A DNA stretch of 64,000 nucleotides from Hyphomonadaceae bacterium (lineage in GTDB: Bacteria; Pseudomonadota; Alphaproteobacteria; Caulobacterales; Hyphomonadaceae): the NCBI GenBank assembly GCA_016714495.1, contig JADKDU010000001.1, positions 124,001-188,000 on the forward strand, in the 5' to 3' direction. Below are positions 53,039 through 61,191 of the stretch, one piece after another (positions within the stretch are counted from its first letter, which is position 1; the number at the start of each line of letters is the position of its first letter). The notes beneath the pieces were generated by a model that was given only the letters and a program-made list of their open reading frames with translations, was not told the DNA's origin and made no database searches. The position numbers and the translations under genes were made by a program.

Positions 53039-54247
53039 CTAGCGCCCGTATGCCGTTCTGGGGCGAGCCGCATCGATCATGCGGAGTTCGCGGGCAAAGC
53101 CCGTCTCTTCTGCGTTCTCGTCCGGAGACACGAGGGACTCAGGCGCGAAGGCCGACGACAACGACCAGTTCCAGTACCGCAGCACGGTCTGCGCCTTGGC
53201 GACGGCGATGGTTTCGTAGACTTCGGAGACGCGGGCGAAATCCGCATCGTCAACCGGCCGACGCAGCGCGGTCCAGAGATCGCGCAAAAAGGGTCGCTTG
53301 AGACCGGTGGCCTTGCAGAGGACCGCGACGCCCTCGCCGCCGATGTCCTGGAAAATGCGCTCGCCCGTCGTCGCCTTGATACCCGAGAGCGCGGCGATGT
53401 CGGCCATCATATCGGGCGTCATGCCAACGATCGCGGCAGCCTGGATGGCGGCCTCGAGACTGGCGTGAACCGAGCGATCGATCGCCGTGCGATCACGCTG
53501 GCGGCGTTCGATGACCTGCAGCGCCTTGCGCACGACGGGGTCCATGTCGGACGCGGAGTAACGAAAGATGTCGGCGCACATTTCGATCAGAAGCGTGCGC
53601 TCGGCGGAAAAGCGGAGCAGGATCTGCCGGCGTTCAATGTGGGCGGACCACCAGAACATCGCAAGTGCGTGTGCGGGGCGAACTTCCTCGCGATTGATCA
53701 GCAGAGGCGGCAGGGCCGGCGCGTTGCGCGAGGCCCCAACCATCAGTTCGACCGCGCGGTCGGAAAGCTTCGATTGCGAATTCTCGAGCAGCGCCTTCAT
53801 GGCGACTGTATCACCCGAAGCGGCGATGGCGGAGGCGACGGACGGGCCAATATCTCGGCGCTGCGCAACCGCCACGCGGTGGGGCGTCTCGCCATGTTCG
53901 ATGATGTGGCAAAGGTCGGCGTCGTCGAAGGCGCGGTTGTCGGCGAGGATGATCTGCGCGACATGCGGCGCATCGAGCGCGAGGAACCGGAGGAGACGTT
54001 TGGGCGCCTGGCTCATCTCCTGAAGCCGGCGGGCGCAGAGTTCGCGGGCGGCGACATCGGACTCGAGCAGGATTTCCAGCAGCAGATCGCCCGCGATGGC
54101 GCGGTCCTGCAGATTGCCGCGCGAGGATGGAAGCGCGACCACGTCCATCAGCCTGCGTAGCAGCGAGCGGCGCGCAAAGCCATCAGACGTCGCCTTGGCG
54201 ACGCTGCGGGAGGATGACTCCTCGACGGAGGGCATAACGTCCGACAT
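53039..54247 (-). CDS. DUF2336 domain protein (paralog 2)
   Basis: A 402-residue helical protein. DUF2336 features: DVAARELCARRLQEMSQAPK, ALDAPHVAQIILADNRAFDD with HIIEHGETPHRVAVAQRRDI and SVASAIAASGDTVAMKALLE NSQ region, then the C-terminal GVAVLCKATGLKRPFLRDLW. AGGGGA precedes ATG 54247. It is only distantly like paralog 1 (12900-14000), with an extra N-terminal 30 residues. Function unknown; some relatives have been suggested to interact with cell-cycle or stress factors, which I cannot test here. Confidence 0.85.
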   Translation of the reverse strand: MSDVMPSVEESSSRSVAKATSDGFARRSLLRRLMDVVALPSSRGNLQDRAIAGDLLLEILLESDVAARELCARRLQEMSQAPKRLLRFLALDAPHVAQIILADNRAFDDADLCHIIEHGETPHRVAVAQRRDIGPSVASAIAASGDTVAMKALLENSQSKLSDRAVELMVGASRNAPALPPLLINREEVRPAHALAMFWWSAHIERRQILLRFSAERTLLIEMCADIFRYSASDMDPVVRKALQVIERRQRDRTAIDRSVHASLEAAIQAAAIVGMTPDMMADIAALSGIKATTGERIFQDIGGEGVAVLCKATGLKRPFLRDLWTALRRPVDDADFARVSEVYETIAVAKAQTVLRYWNWSLSSAFAPESLVSPDENAEETGFARELRMIDAARPRTAYGR

Positions 54248-54351
54248 CGATCCCCTGTTGGTGGCCGTCAGGGTCAGCATGCATGCGCGCGGTTAACGGA
54301 CCCTCAACCTGCGACACGTTCGCTGAAGTATCACCACAGCGTTTTGTGACA

Positions 54352-54825
54352 TTATCGGGCGTAATAAGGCTTGCCGCCCCCTTCGTCCCGGCCGGGATGG
54401 ATGAAGATCAGCGCCAGCGCGGCGACCAGCAGGCCGACGACCAGATAAAAAAGCGCGCCGGGGTCGGACATCGCCGTCGTGACGGCCCCGCCCTCGCCTA
54501 CGGCATCGACCGGGATCTGGACCTGCAGCATCATTAGCTGGCCGACCAAAGCCGCGAGCACGGCGAGCAGCAGCACGCCGAGGATCGCGCCCAGCCTGCG
54601 TGTCACAGGCACGAACACAAGCAGGGCGATCAGCACTTGCAGCACGCCGAAGGCCAGCCGCCCGCTCGGCTCGAAATAGGCGATGCCGGATGTTTCCGCG
54701 AACAGCGGAAAGAGATGGTTCTTCGCGCCTGTCGGCGGGGCGAGCGTATCGACCGCGATCCAGATCAGCATCGCCGCCAGGAACAGGGCGATCCCCCAAC
54801 TCAACAAGGTCCGGGCCTCACGCAT
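54352..54825 (-). CDS. small membrane protein (DoxX-like layout)
   Basis: A 157-residue protein with four predicted membrane segments: TLLSWGIALFLAAMLIWIAV, LAFGVLQVLIALLVFVPVTR, AILGVLLLAVLAALVGQLMM and FYLVVGLLVAALALIFIH. The PTGAKNHLFPLF...GIAYFEPSGR loop and GVLQVLIALLVFVPVTRRLG recall DoxX-type proteins, but the match is loose. Start ATG 54825 gives a short basic N-terminus; upstream codons look non-coding. Confidence 0.65.
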   Translation of the reverse strand: MREARTLLSWGIALFLAAMLIWIAVDTLAPPTGAKNHLFPLFAETSGIAYFEPSGRLAFGVLQVLIALLVFVPVTRRLGAILGVLLLAVLAALVGQLMMLQVQIPVDAVGEGGAVTTAMSDPGALFYLVVGLLVAALALIFIHPGRDEGGGKPYYAR

Positions 54826-55390
54826 GTCCAACTCCCACGTAATGGCGCACACCATGGCGCCGAATTGTCCGGGCGCCAAATGTGACTAGGTCAAGCCGGT
54901 GAGCCCCTCCCTCGTCCTGAAGGAGCCGTGCAGAGACGTCTCGAAGGATGGGGACGTAGGCGCAATTCCCCGATCGCACGGACGCAATCGCCCTGAGTGA
55001 TGCTTGGAGGTCTCGCCGGATAGAGGGCCAGGGACGCGGGATGTCCCCGCGCTGCGCGGGCCTGCCTGTTCCAGCGACAAGGACCTAGCGCTCTTCCTCG
55101 CATTGGCTTTATGGACGACAGCATTGCAGAGGTCCTAACCGCTCGATCGCATCGCCCCTCGCGCCGTTGAACAGCGCGGCTAGCCTCCATGCGGGGGCGA
55201 CATGGGCAATATCTCACGGGGTGGGACAAGGTGGGGATGAACGAGGCTCTATCCCCATCTGCTTTCAGTCTTGTGTGTTGAGCGTGTTGAGAACGACAGT
55301 CTGGGGCCGGATTTGGATTCCGCGGAATTGCGTGGTGTGCCGCCGGGTCCCGCTGACTTCGTCAGCGAGACGGAGGCGAGGTGCGGCGGC
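54826..55390. other. 565-base intergenic region
   Basis: Between the small membrane protein start and the EF-hand gene stop. It holds one copy of a dispersed repeat (54910-54949) and otherwise no gene or clear regulatory signal that I can support. Confidence 0.45.
54910..54949. repeat. short dispersed repeat, copy B
   Basis: CCTCGTCCTGAAGGAGCC at 54910-54927 and GTCTCGAAGGAT at 54938-54949, related in sequence and spacing to the element at 23716-23758. Both lie in long intergenic regions. Confidence 0.5.
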
Positions 55391-56238
55391 TCAGGTCTGC
55401 GGGAGATATTCCTGCAGGGAGAGTATGCCGTCCTTGTTGGCGTCGAGGCGGGTGAAGGCGGCTTTCAGGGCTTCCGGGGAAATCTTCGGGCCGCCATCGA
55501 TGTCAACCTGAGGAGGTGCGTTGGGATCGTCGTTGAGGCGGATCATGGGCGGAGCGACGATCTTTGCATACTCGTCCGCGCTCAGCGACTTGTCGCTGTT
55601 CGCGCCGAGCATCTCGAAGCCGCGTGTGAACAGGGCGCGCTGGTGCGACTGATATTCGGCGAGGCTGACCTTGCCGTCCTTGTCCGCATCGATCGTGTCG
55701 AACTCCTGCTTGCGGAACGCGCCGATCGAGAAGGTGAGCGTGTCGTCCTTCAGCGCGGGCCCGCCATCCTTCAGCTCGCGGGACTCGCGTCGCGTCATGA
55801 TGTTGAACGCCTGATGCTGTCCGGCCTTGTCGTCGCCGACGCCCTCGGGCGGCGCGAAGGCGAAGGCTTCCTGTTTCAGTTCCGGCGACGCCCGTTTTGG
55901 CGCGGCGCCATCATCGCCATTGCGCACGACCTTGCGCTTTTCGATGACGATATCCCCGCGCTGCTTGCCGGCGCCGGCATCCTTCGGGCCAAGGAATCGC
56001 GCGGGCCTTGCCATGGGGGGGGGGGGGGGGGGGTGGGGGGGGGGGGTGGGGGGGGGGGTTGGGGGGGCGAGGGGGGGGGGGGGGGGGGAGGGGGGAATTC
56101 GACTCGACCTTTTTCCGAGGACAGGCCGTGCTCCGCGAGATAGGTCTGGACGCTTTCACGGACCACTTCGCTGGCGGTGGTGCCGTCTTCCCGGCAAGCG
56201 GTGAGGAAAGCCTGCTTGGTTTCATAAGGGATGCGCAC
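55391..56238 (-). CDS. RHH-like/EF-hand protein gene broken by a poly-G block
   Basis: Upstream part (56238-56096): MRIPYETKQAFLTACREDGT then TASEVVRESVQTYLAEHGL, a ribbon-helix-helix-like N-terminus; a GTG start with AGAGGA upstream is assumed. Downstream part (56014-55391): about 200 residues with EF-hand loops DADKDGKVSLAEY and DANKDGILSLQEY plus the weaker GANSDKSLSADEY. The 81-base G-rich block between them (56015-56095) would encode poly-Pro and changes frame. Related alphaproteobacterial proteins with this N-terminus and C-terminal EF-hands, with a membrane segment between, are what I would expect; the block may replace that segment. Calcium binding is likely. Confidence 0.6.
56015..56095. 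other. 81-base poly-G tract inside a gene
   Basis: All G except scattered T, C and A (for example T at 56034 and 56047, CGA at 56068-56070). It interrupts the EF-hand gene. The same kind of block occurs at 4572-4630. Natural coding of this run is unlikely. Confidence 0.75.
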
Positions 56239-56503
56239 TTCCAGCTTTCCTCTTCTCGCGGTCCGGGTCGCGCGGTCCAGTCCGCGGCGGCCGCCCTGGA
56301 AACCGGTCCGCGCGTCGCGCCCAGCAGATTGCCGCACGGGCGCCGGACAGATTCCGTCCGGCCATAGCAGGATGGTCGCCACAAGCGCCCAAGCGTCCGC
56401 CAAAACCTGTCCGGACGCCAGGAAAAGCGTGTCCGGACACGGCTTGCGTGTTGATTTTCGAAGCATATGGTTTGCGCCACACGCTCTCAGGGGACGAAAA
56501 ACA

Positions 56504-56953
56504 ATGCGACTGGTGAACTTCGCGGACCTCGAAGCTCTGGTCGACACGGAGGTTGGCGTGTCGCCGTGGCACCAGATCACGCAGTCGCAGGTCAACAAGT
56601 TCGCCGAGGCGACGGGCGACCATCAGTGGATCCATGTCGATGTGGAGCGCGCGACGCGCGAACTCGGCGCGCCGATCGCGCATGGCTATCTGACGCTTTC
56701 CCTTCTGCCGATGCTGTCGGCGCAGATCATGCGGGTGGAGAATGTGCAGCGTGGCATCAATTTTGGATGCAACAAGGTGCGTTTCACCAACATGGTGCCG
56801 GTGGGGTCGCGGGTGCGGCTGCGCCAAAAATGCTTGCATGTAGAAGCCCGGGCGGGCGGCAAGCAGGTGGTGATGGAATCGACCATCGAGATCGAGGGGA
56901 AGGATCGGCCCGCCTGCGTGGCCGAGTCGATCAGCATCGTCTATGGCGGTTGA
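56504..56953 (+). CDS. MaoC-like dehydratase family protein
   Basis: A 149-residue hot-dog-fold protein. ITQSQVNKFAEATGDHQWIH with VDVERA and LGAPIAHGYLTLSLLPMLSA is the R-hydratase motif (F-A-x-x-T-x-D-x-N-P-x-H with AHG), where Gln-Trp-Ile-His replaces Asn-Pro-x-His as in many MaoC-like proteins. The Asp and His of the catalytic pair are present. INFGCNKVRFTNMVPVGSRV is the second half. Likely (R)-specific enoyl-CoA hydration. Confidence 0.88.
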   Translation: MRLVNFADLEALVDTEVGVSPWHQITQSQVNKFAEATGDHQWIHVDVERATRELGAPIAHGYLTLSLLPMLSAQIMRVENVQRGINFGCNKVRFTNMVPVGSRVRLRQKCLHVEARAGGKQVVMESTIEIEGKDRPACVAESISIVYGG

Positions 56954-57001
56954 ACCTGTCGGCTGCGGGCGCGTTCAGCTTATCCGATGAACGGAATTCA
57001 A

Positions 57002-57813
57002 ATGGCGGCACGTCGCGGCTCGCGGTCGCGTTTGCGGATCGCCACCTTCAATGTGAACGGGCTGACCAGCCGGCTGGAGAGTGTGATCGCGTGGCTGGGC
57101 GAAACGCAACCTGATGTCGTTTGTCTGCAGGAATTGAAGACGCTGAATGCCAACTTCCCGGCGATCGCGCTGGCGAAGGCGGGGTATGACGCCGCCTGGG
57201 TGGGGCAGAAATCGTGGAACGGGGTTGCAATCCTCTCGCGCATCGGCGCGCCGGTGGTGACACGCAGCCGCCTGCCCGGCGATCCGGCGGATGAGCAGGC
57301 GCGCTATATCGAGGCGGCGGTAGGCGGGCTGGTGATCGCGTCGATCTATCTGCCCAATGGCAATCCGCAGCCGGGGCCGAAGTTCGACTACAAGCTGGCT
57401 TGGTCACGCGGCTGCGGCGGCATGCGGCGAGCCTGCTGAAGACGGGCGCGCCCGTGGTGCTGGCGGGGGATTATAATGTCGTGCCAACGGAGCAGGACAT
57501 CTATCAAACCACGTCCTATGACGACGACGCACTGATGCAGCCGGAGAGCCGCAAGGCGTATGCCGGCCTGCTGAAGCAGGGATGGACGCATGCGATCCGG
57601 GAACTTCATCCGGACGAGACGATCTACACGTTCTGGGACTACATGCGGAACCGCTGGCCGCGGAATGCGGGATTGCGGATCGATCATCTGCTGCTGAGCC
57701 CTTCGGTGGCGCCGCGGCTGAAGGCGGCTGGCGTTGATCGGGAGGCGCGGGGCAAGCCCCATGCGAGCGACCATGCGCCCACCCGGATCGAGCTTTCGGC
57801 GCCAAAGCGGTAG
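57002..57813 (+). CDS. xthA: exodeoxyribonuclease III, with one indel
   Basis: An AP endonuclease of the ExoIII family. LRIATFNVNGLTSRLESVIA, CLQELKTLNANFP (metal-binding Glu), SIYLPNGNPQPGPKFDYKLA, GDYNVVPTEQDIY (Asp-Asn), TFWDYMRNRWPRNAGLRIDH and KPHASDHAPTRIEL (catalytic His) cover the whole active site. One base is missing near 57403: after YKLAW the next frame gives TRLRRHAASLLKTGAPVVLA. With correction the gene is about 270 residues, the usual length. It repairs abasic sites and has 3'-5' exonuclease activity. ATG 56987 is another possible start. Confidence 0.9.
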
Positions 57814-58009
57814 AAAGCTGTGCACGACGCCTTGGTAATGCCTTCCGCCCACACGACTTTATCGTCTGGTCCTTGGGCCGAATCACGAGTCCAATGACAA
57901 CCGGCCCGCAGATAGCGGGTTGAAACGATTCATGGCGCGCGGGACTGGAGCTTCCAAGGCAGGGGTTTCGACGGGGCGGGCGCGCAAGGCCGCAGGTAAG
58001 GGCTCAGCG

Positions 58010-60142
58010 ATGCCGGAAACGCTCCAGTCTTCCAAACCGACGCCACCATGCGCGCGTCGCGACGAGAACGCGACCATCGAGCAGTTGGGGCGCGCGCGGA
58101 TCGATCCTTATGCGTGGCTGAAAGACGACAACTGGAAAGAGGTCATGCGTGACCCGAAACAGTTACGGCCCGATATCCGCGCTTATCTGGAAGCGGAAAA
58201 CGCCTACACCAACGCCAGCCTGGAGACGCCGACAACGGCGCTGCAGGAGGCGTTGTTCGAAGAAATGAAAGGCCGCGTGAAGGAGGACGACAGTTCGGTT
58301 CCCGCTGTCGATGGGCCGTGGGCGTATTATCGGAGGTTCCGCGAAGGTGGCGAGTATCCGATCTTTGGGCGCAGGCCGGCCGAGAATGCGTTCGGCAAGG
58401 ATGGCGTGGAGCAGGTTCTGCTCGATGGGAACGAGCACGCCAAGGGCTGCGACTACTGGGATGTGCGCAAGGTTTCGCATTCGCCGGATCACCTGCTGGT
58501 CGCCTTCACGGTCGATGACAAGGGCTCGGAGTTCTACACGCTGAGCGTGCGCGAGGCGGCGACGGGGAAGGAAGTCGAATCGATTCAGCACACCTATGGC
58601 GAATTCGTGTGGGGCGAGGACTCGGCGTCGATCTACTGGGTGGCGCGCGACGAGAATGCGCGGCCGGTGGCCGTGTTCTGCCGCACGCTTGGGCTGGGCA
58701 CGGATGCGCTGGTGTATCGCGAGGCCGATCCGGGTTTCTTCATCGGCGTCCAAAAAAGCCAGTCGCGCAAGTTCATCTTCATCACAGCGAACGATCACAC
58801 AACGACGGAGTGGCGCTATCTGCGCACCGACGGGAAGGATCGCGCGCTGACGCTGATCGCGGCGCGCGAGCGGGGCGTCGATTATTCAGTGGTGGATTTC
58901 GACGGGCGGTTCTGGATCCGGTCGAACCGCAATGGCGCGGTGGATTTCGCGCTGGTGTCGGCGCCGCATGATGCGTCGAACGAAGAGAACTGGCGTGTCG
59001 AGATTCCGCACAGGCCGGGCGTGCTGTTGCTGGATGTGGAGCCGTTTGCGGATTTCATCGTACGGATGGAGCGCGAGAACGGCCTGCCCCGCATCGTCGT
59101 GCGCGAGCGCGACACGGGCGCGGAGCATGCGATCGAATTCGCCGAACAGGCGTACGCGCTTGGGATGTCGAACGGGTATCTGTGGGACTCGCCGTGGCTG
59201 CGGTTCGAGTATTCATCGCCCTCCACCCCTGCCCAGGTGTTCGACTACAACATGCGCACGCGCGAGCGCGTGCTGCGCAAGACGCAGGTCGTCCCGTCGG
59301 GCCATGCGCCATCTGATTATATTGTCGAGCGCATCGATGCGCCGGCGAGTGACGGCGCACAGGTTCCTGTGACCATGGTGCGGCACAGGAACACGCCGGT
59401 CGATGGCACGGCGCCGGTGCTGCTGTATGGCTATGGCGCCTATGGCATCACGATTGAGGCCGAGTTCCGGACAGGGCGGTTGAGCCTTGTCGATCGCGGC
59501 TTCATCTATGCGATCGCGGATGTGCGCGGATCGATGGCGAAGGGATACCAATGGTATCTCGACGGCAAGCTTGAGAAGAAGATCAACACCTTCACCGACT
59601 TTGTCGCCGCCGGCGAGCATCTGGTGAATGCGGGCTACACCAGCCGCGGCAAGATTATCGCAATGGGCGGGTCGGCAGGCGGCATGCTGATGGGCGTGGC
59701 GGTCAATCTCGATCCGTCGCTGTTCGGCGGCGTTATCGCCGCGGTGCCTTTCGTCGACGTGCTAAACACCATGTCGGACGAGACGTTGCCGCTAACACCG
59801 CCTGAGTGGCCTGAGTGGGGCAACCCGCTCAACGACGAACTGGCCTACGACCGCATCCTTGCCTATTCGCCATACGATCAGGTGGGGCTGAAGCCCTACC
59901 CGCCCATGCTGATTACCGGCGGCCTGACCGATCCGCGCGTTACCTACTGGGAGCCCGCGAAATGGACAGCGCGCTTGCGCCATGAGGCTCCCGAGGGCGG
60001 ACCTTATTTTCTGAAGATCAACATGGATGCCGGACATGGCGGCGTTTCCGGCCGCTTCGCCAGCATGCGGGAAACCGCGCTGGAATATGCTTTTGCGATC
60101 CAGTGCGTCGGCCCGGCTCCGCCCGTCTGGACGGGGTCCTGA
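58010..60142 (+). CDS. oligopeptidase B (S9A prolyl oligopeptidase family)
   Basis: A 710-residue cytosolic serine peptidase. The beta-propeller half (RIDPYAWLKDDNWKEVMRDP, WAYYRRFREGGEYPIFGRRP) precedes the hydrolase half: GAYGITIEAEFRTGRLSLVD, AIADVRGSMAKGYQWYLDGK, GGSAGGMLMG with the nucleophile Ser, LTDPRVTYWEPAKW with the Asp, and NMDAGHGGVSGRF with the His. The AYW and KKINTFTDFVAAGEHLVNAG segments fit oligopeptidase B, which cuts after basic residues in short peptides. ATG 57920 would add 30 basic residues and is less likely. Confidence 0.92.
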   Translation: MPETLQSSKPTPPCARRDENATIEQLGRARIDPYAWLKDDNWKEVMRDPKQLRPDIRAYLEAENAYTNASLETPTTALQEALFEEMKGRVKEDDSSVPAVDGPWAYYRRFREGGEYPIFGRRPAENAFGKDGVEQVLLDGNEHAKGCDYWDVRKVSHSPDHLLVAFTVDDKGSEFYTLSVREAATGKEVESIQHTYGEFVWGEDSASIYWVARDENARPVAVFCRTLGLGTDALVYREADPGFFIGVQKSQSRKFIFITANDHTTTEWRYLRTDGKDRALTLIAARERGVDYSVVDFDGRFWIRSNRNGAVDFALVSAPHDASNEENWRVEIPHRPGVLLLDVEPFADFIVRMERENGLPRIVVRERDTGAEHAIEFAEQAYALGMSNGYLWDSPWLRFEYSSPSTPAQVFDYNMRTRERVLRKTQVVPSGHAPSDYIVERIDAPASDGAQVPVTMVRHRNTPVDGTAPVLLYGYGAYGITIEAEFRTGRLSLVDRGFIYAIADVRGSMAKGYQWYLDGKLEKKINTFTDFVAAGEHLVNAGYTSRGKIIAMGGSAGGMLMGVAVNLDPSLFGGVIAAVPFVDVLNTMSDETLPLTPPEWPEWGNPLNDELAYDRILAYSPYDQVGLKPYPPMLITGGLTDPRVTYWEPAKWTARLRHEAPEGGPYFLKINMDAGHGGVSGRFASMRETALEYAFAIQCVGPAPPVWTGS

Positions 60143-60236
60143 CGAAAGCCGCCCTACTGCAAATCTTGTGGCGTGTTGTGTCATCAACCCGTTATACTTG
60201 CCGTAGGGTTAGACTTTCGGGGACGCACCTACCATC

Positions 60237-60893
60237 ATGGCAAAACCAATTGAACGGACCAATGATGCTGGGCCGCAGGGCGCATCACGCCCCAAGCCAC
60301 GCGTAGACAAGGAAGCGCGGAAAGCCGTCTACCTGCGCGCCGCCGCAAAAGCTTTCCTCGCCAAGGGCGCCGCCGCTTCAATGCAGGATGTCGCCGACGC
60401 AGCCGGCGCGCCGAAACCTGTCTTCTATCGGATATTCCCGTCGCGGGCCGACCTGATCGAGAGCTTCTTCCAGCACGTTCATGACGTCATCGTCGAGACG
60501 CAGAAGGGCACGTGGGACGGTTATGGCTGGGCGCTGCGCGTGCTTTACCTGGAAGCGAAGAAGGAGCCCGAAATTTTCCTCGTGGCGCTCAAGACGTTCC
60601 GTGGCAATCCGGCGCTAGAGCCACTCCGCGAAAAATTGCTCGCTCTCCTGTACACGCAGGCGACCGGATTCTTCGAGCCAGGCCAAGGCGCGCCTGACGG
60701 CGCAGCCAGCCGCGTGGCGAAGGCCTCCAAGACGATGAACTCCCTCGTCTTCGACACGCTGGTGGTATGGCTTGAGGATAGCGACGGGCTTTCCGACGAG
60801 AAGCGCTTCGTGTGGTATGGCCGCATCGTCCGTGAATGGCGCATGGCGACGCGCGAAGCTTATGAGTTGGACGCGCCGGAAAGTATGGACTGA
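60237..60893 (+). CDS. TetR-family transcriptional regulator
   Basis: A 218-residue regulator. HTH: YLRAAAKAFLAKGAAASMQD then VADAAGAPKPVFYRIFPSRA DLIESFF, the TetR_N pattern with Phe-Tyr-Arg. The first 28 residues are basic and disordered. The ligand domain (LEAKKEPEIFLVALKTFRGN) is of unknown class. It lies 94 bases after the peptidase gene on the same strand; its target is not evident. Confidence 0.88.
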   Translation: MAKPIERTNDAGPQGASRPKPRVDKEARKAVYLRAAAKAFLAKGAAASMQDVADAAGAPKPVFYRIFPSRADLIESFFQHVHDVIVETQKGTWDGYGWALRVLYLEAKKEPEIFLVALKTFRGNPALEPLREKLLALLYTQATGFFEPGQGAPDGAASRVAKASKTMNSLVFDTLVVWLEDSDGLSDEKRFVWYGRIVREWRMATREAYELDAPESMD

Positions 60894-61191
60894 GGCCGGC
60901 GTCCGCCCGGAACCGGCCGACCGGTCCCCGGCTTACCCACGTAAATGAAGCCTGCACGGCCCCGGCCGCCGCGGCCGGACGGCCACCTTTCCGCCACACC
61001 GATACAGTGGGAATTGCGCCGCGGGCTCGCTCCCGGGGGGATTTCGGGTCCAACAGCATGTCCGGGGTTTCCTATGGACGCGCGGCAGGCTAGGCAGGCG
61101 CTCGGCCGGCCGGGGGCGCCTGAGCCGTCCAGCGCCCGCAGCGCAGGGCGTGCAGTAAAGTGTGCAGACTGTTCAGGAGTTGACGGCTCTC
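60894..61191. other. 298-base intergenic region before the autotransporter
   Basis: G+C-rich with several short palindromic patches (for example CCGGCCGACCGG near 60913). I see no gene, and only a possible ribosome site AGGAG at 61175-61179. Confidence 0.35.

Noticed and set aside
52820..54160. 446-codon plus-strand ORF
   Set aside because: Antisense to the DUF2336 gene and the IS630 remnant.
56096..56100. GAATTC next to the poly-G block as a cloning junction
   Set aside because: A single EcoRI site is expected by chance, and coding sense continues past it into the RHH-like part.
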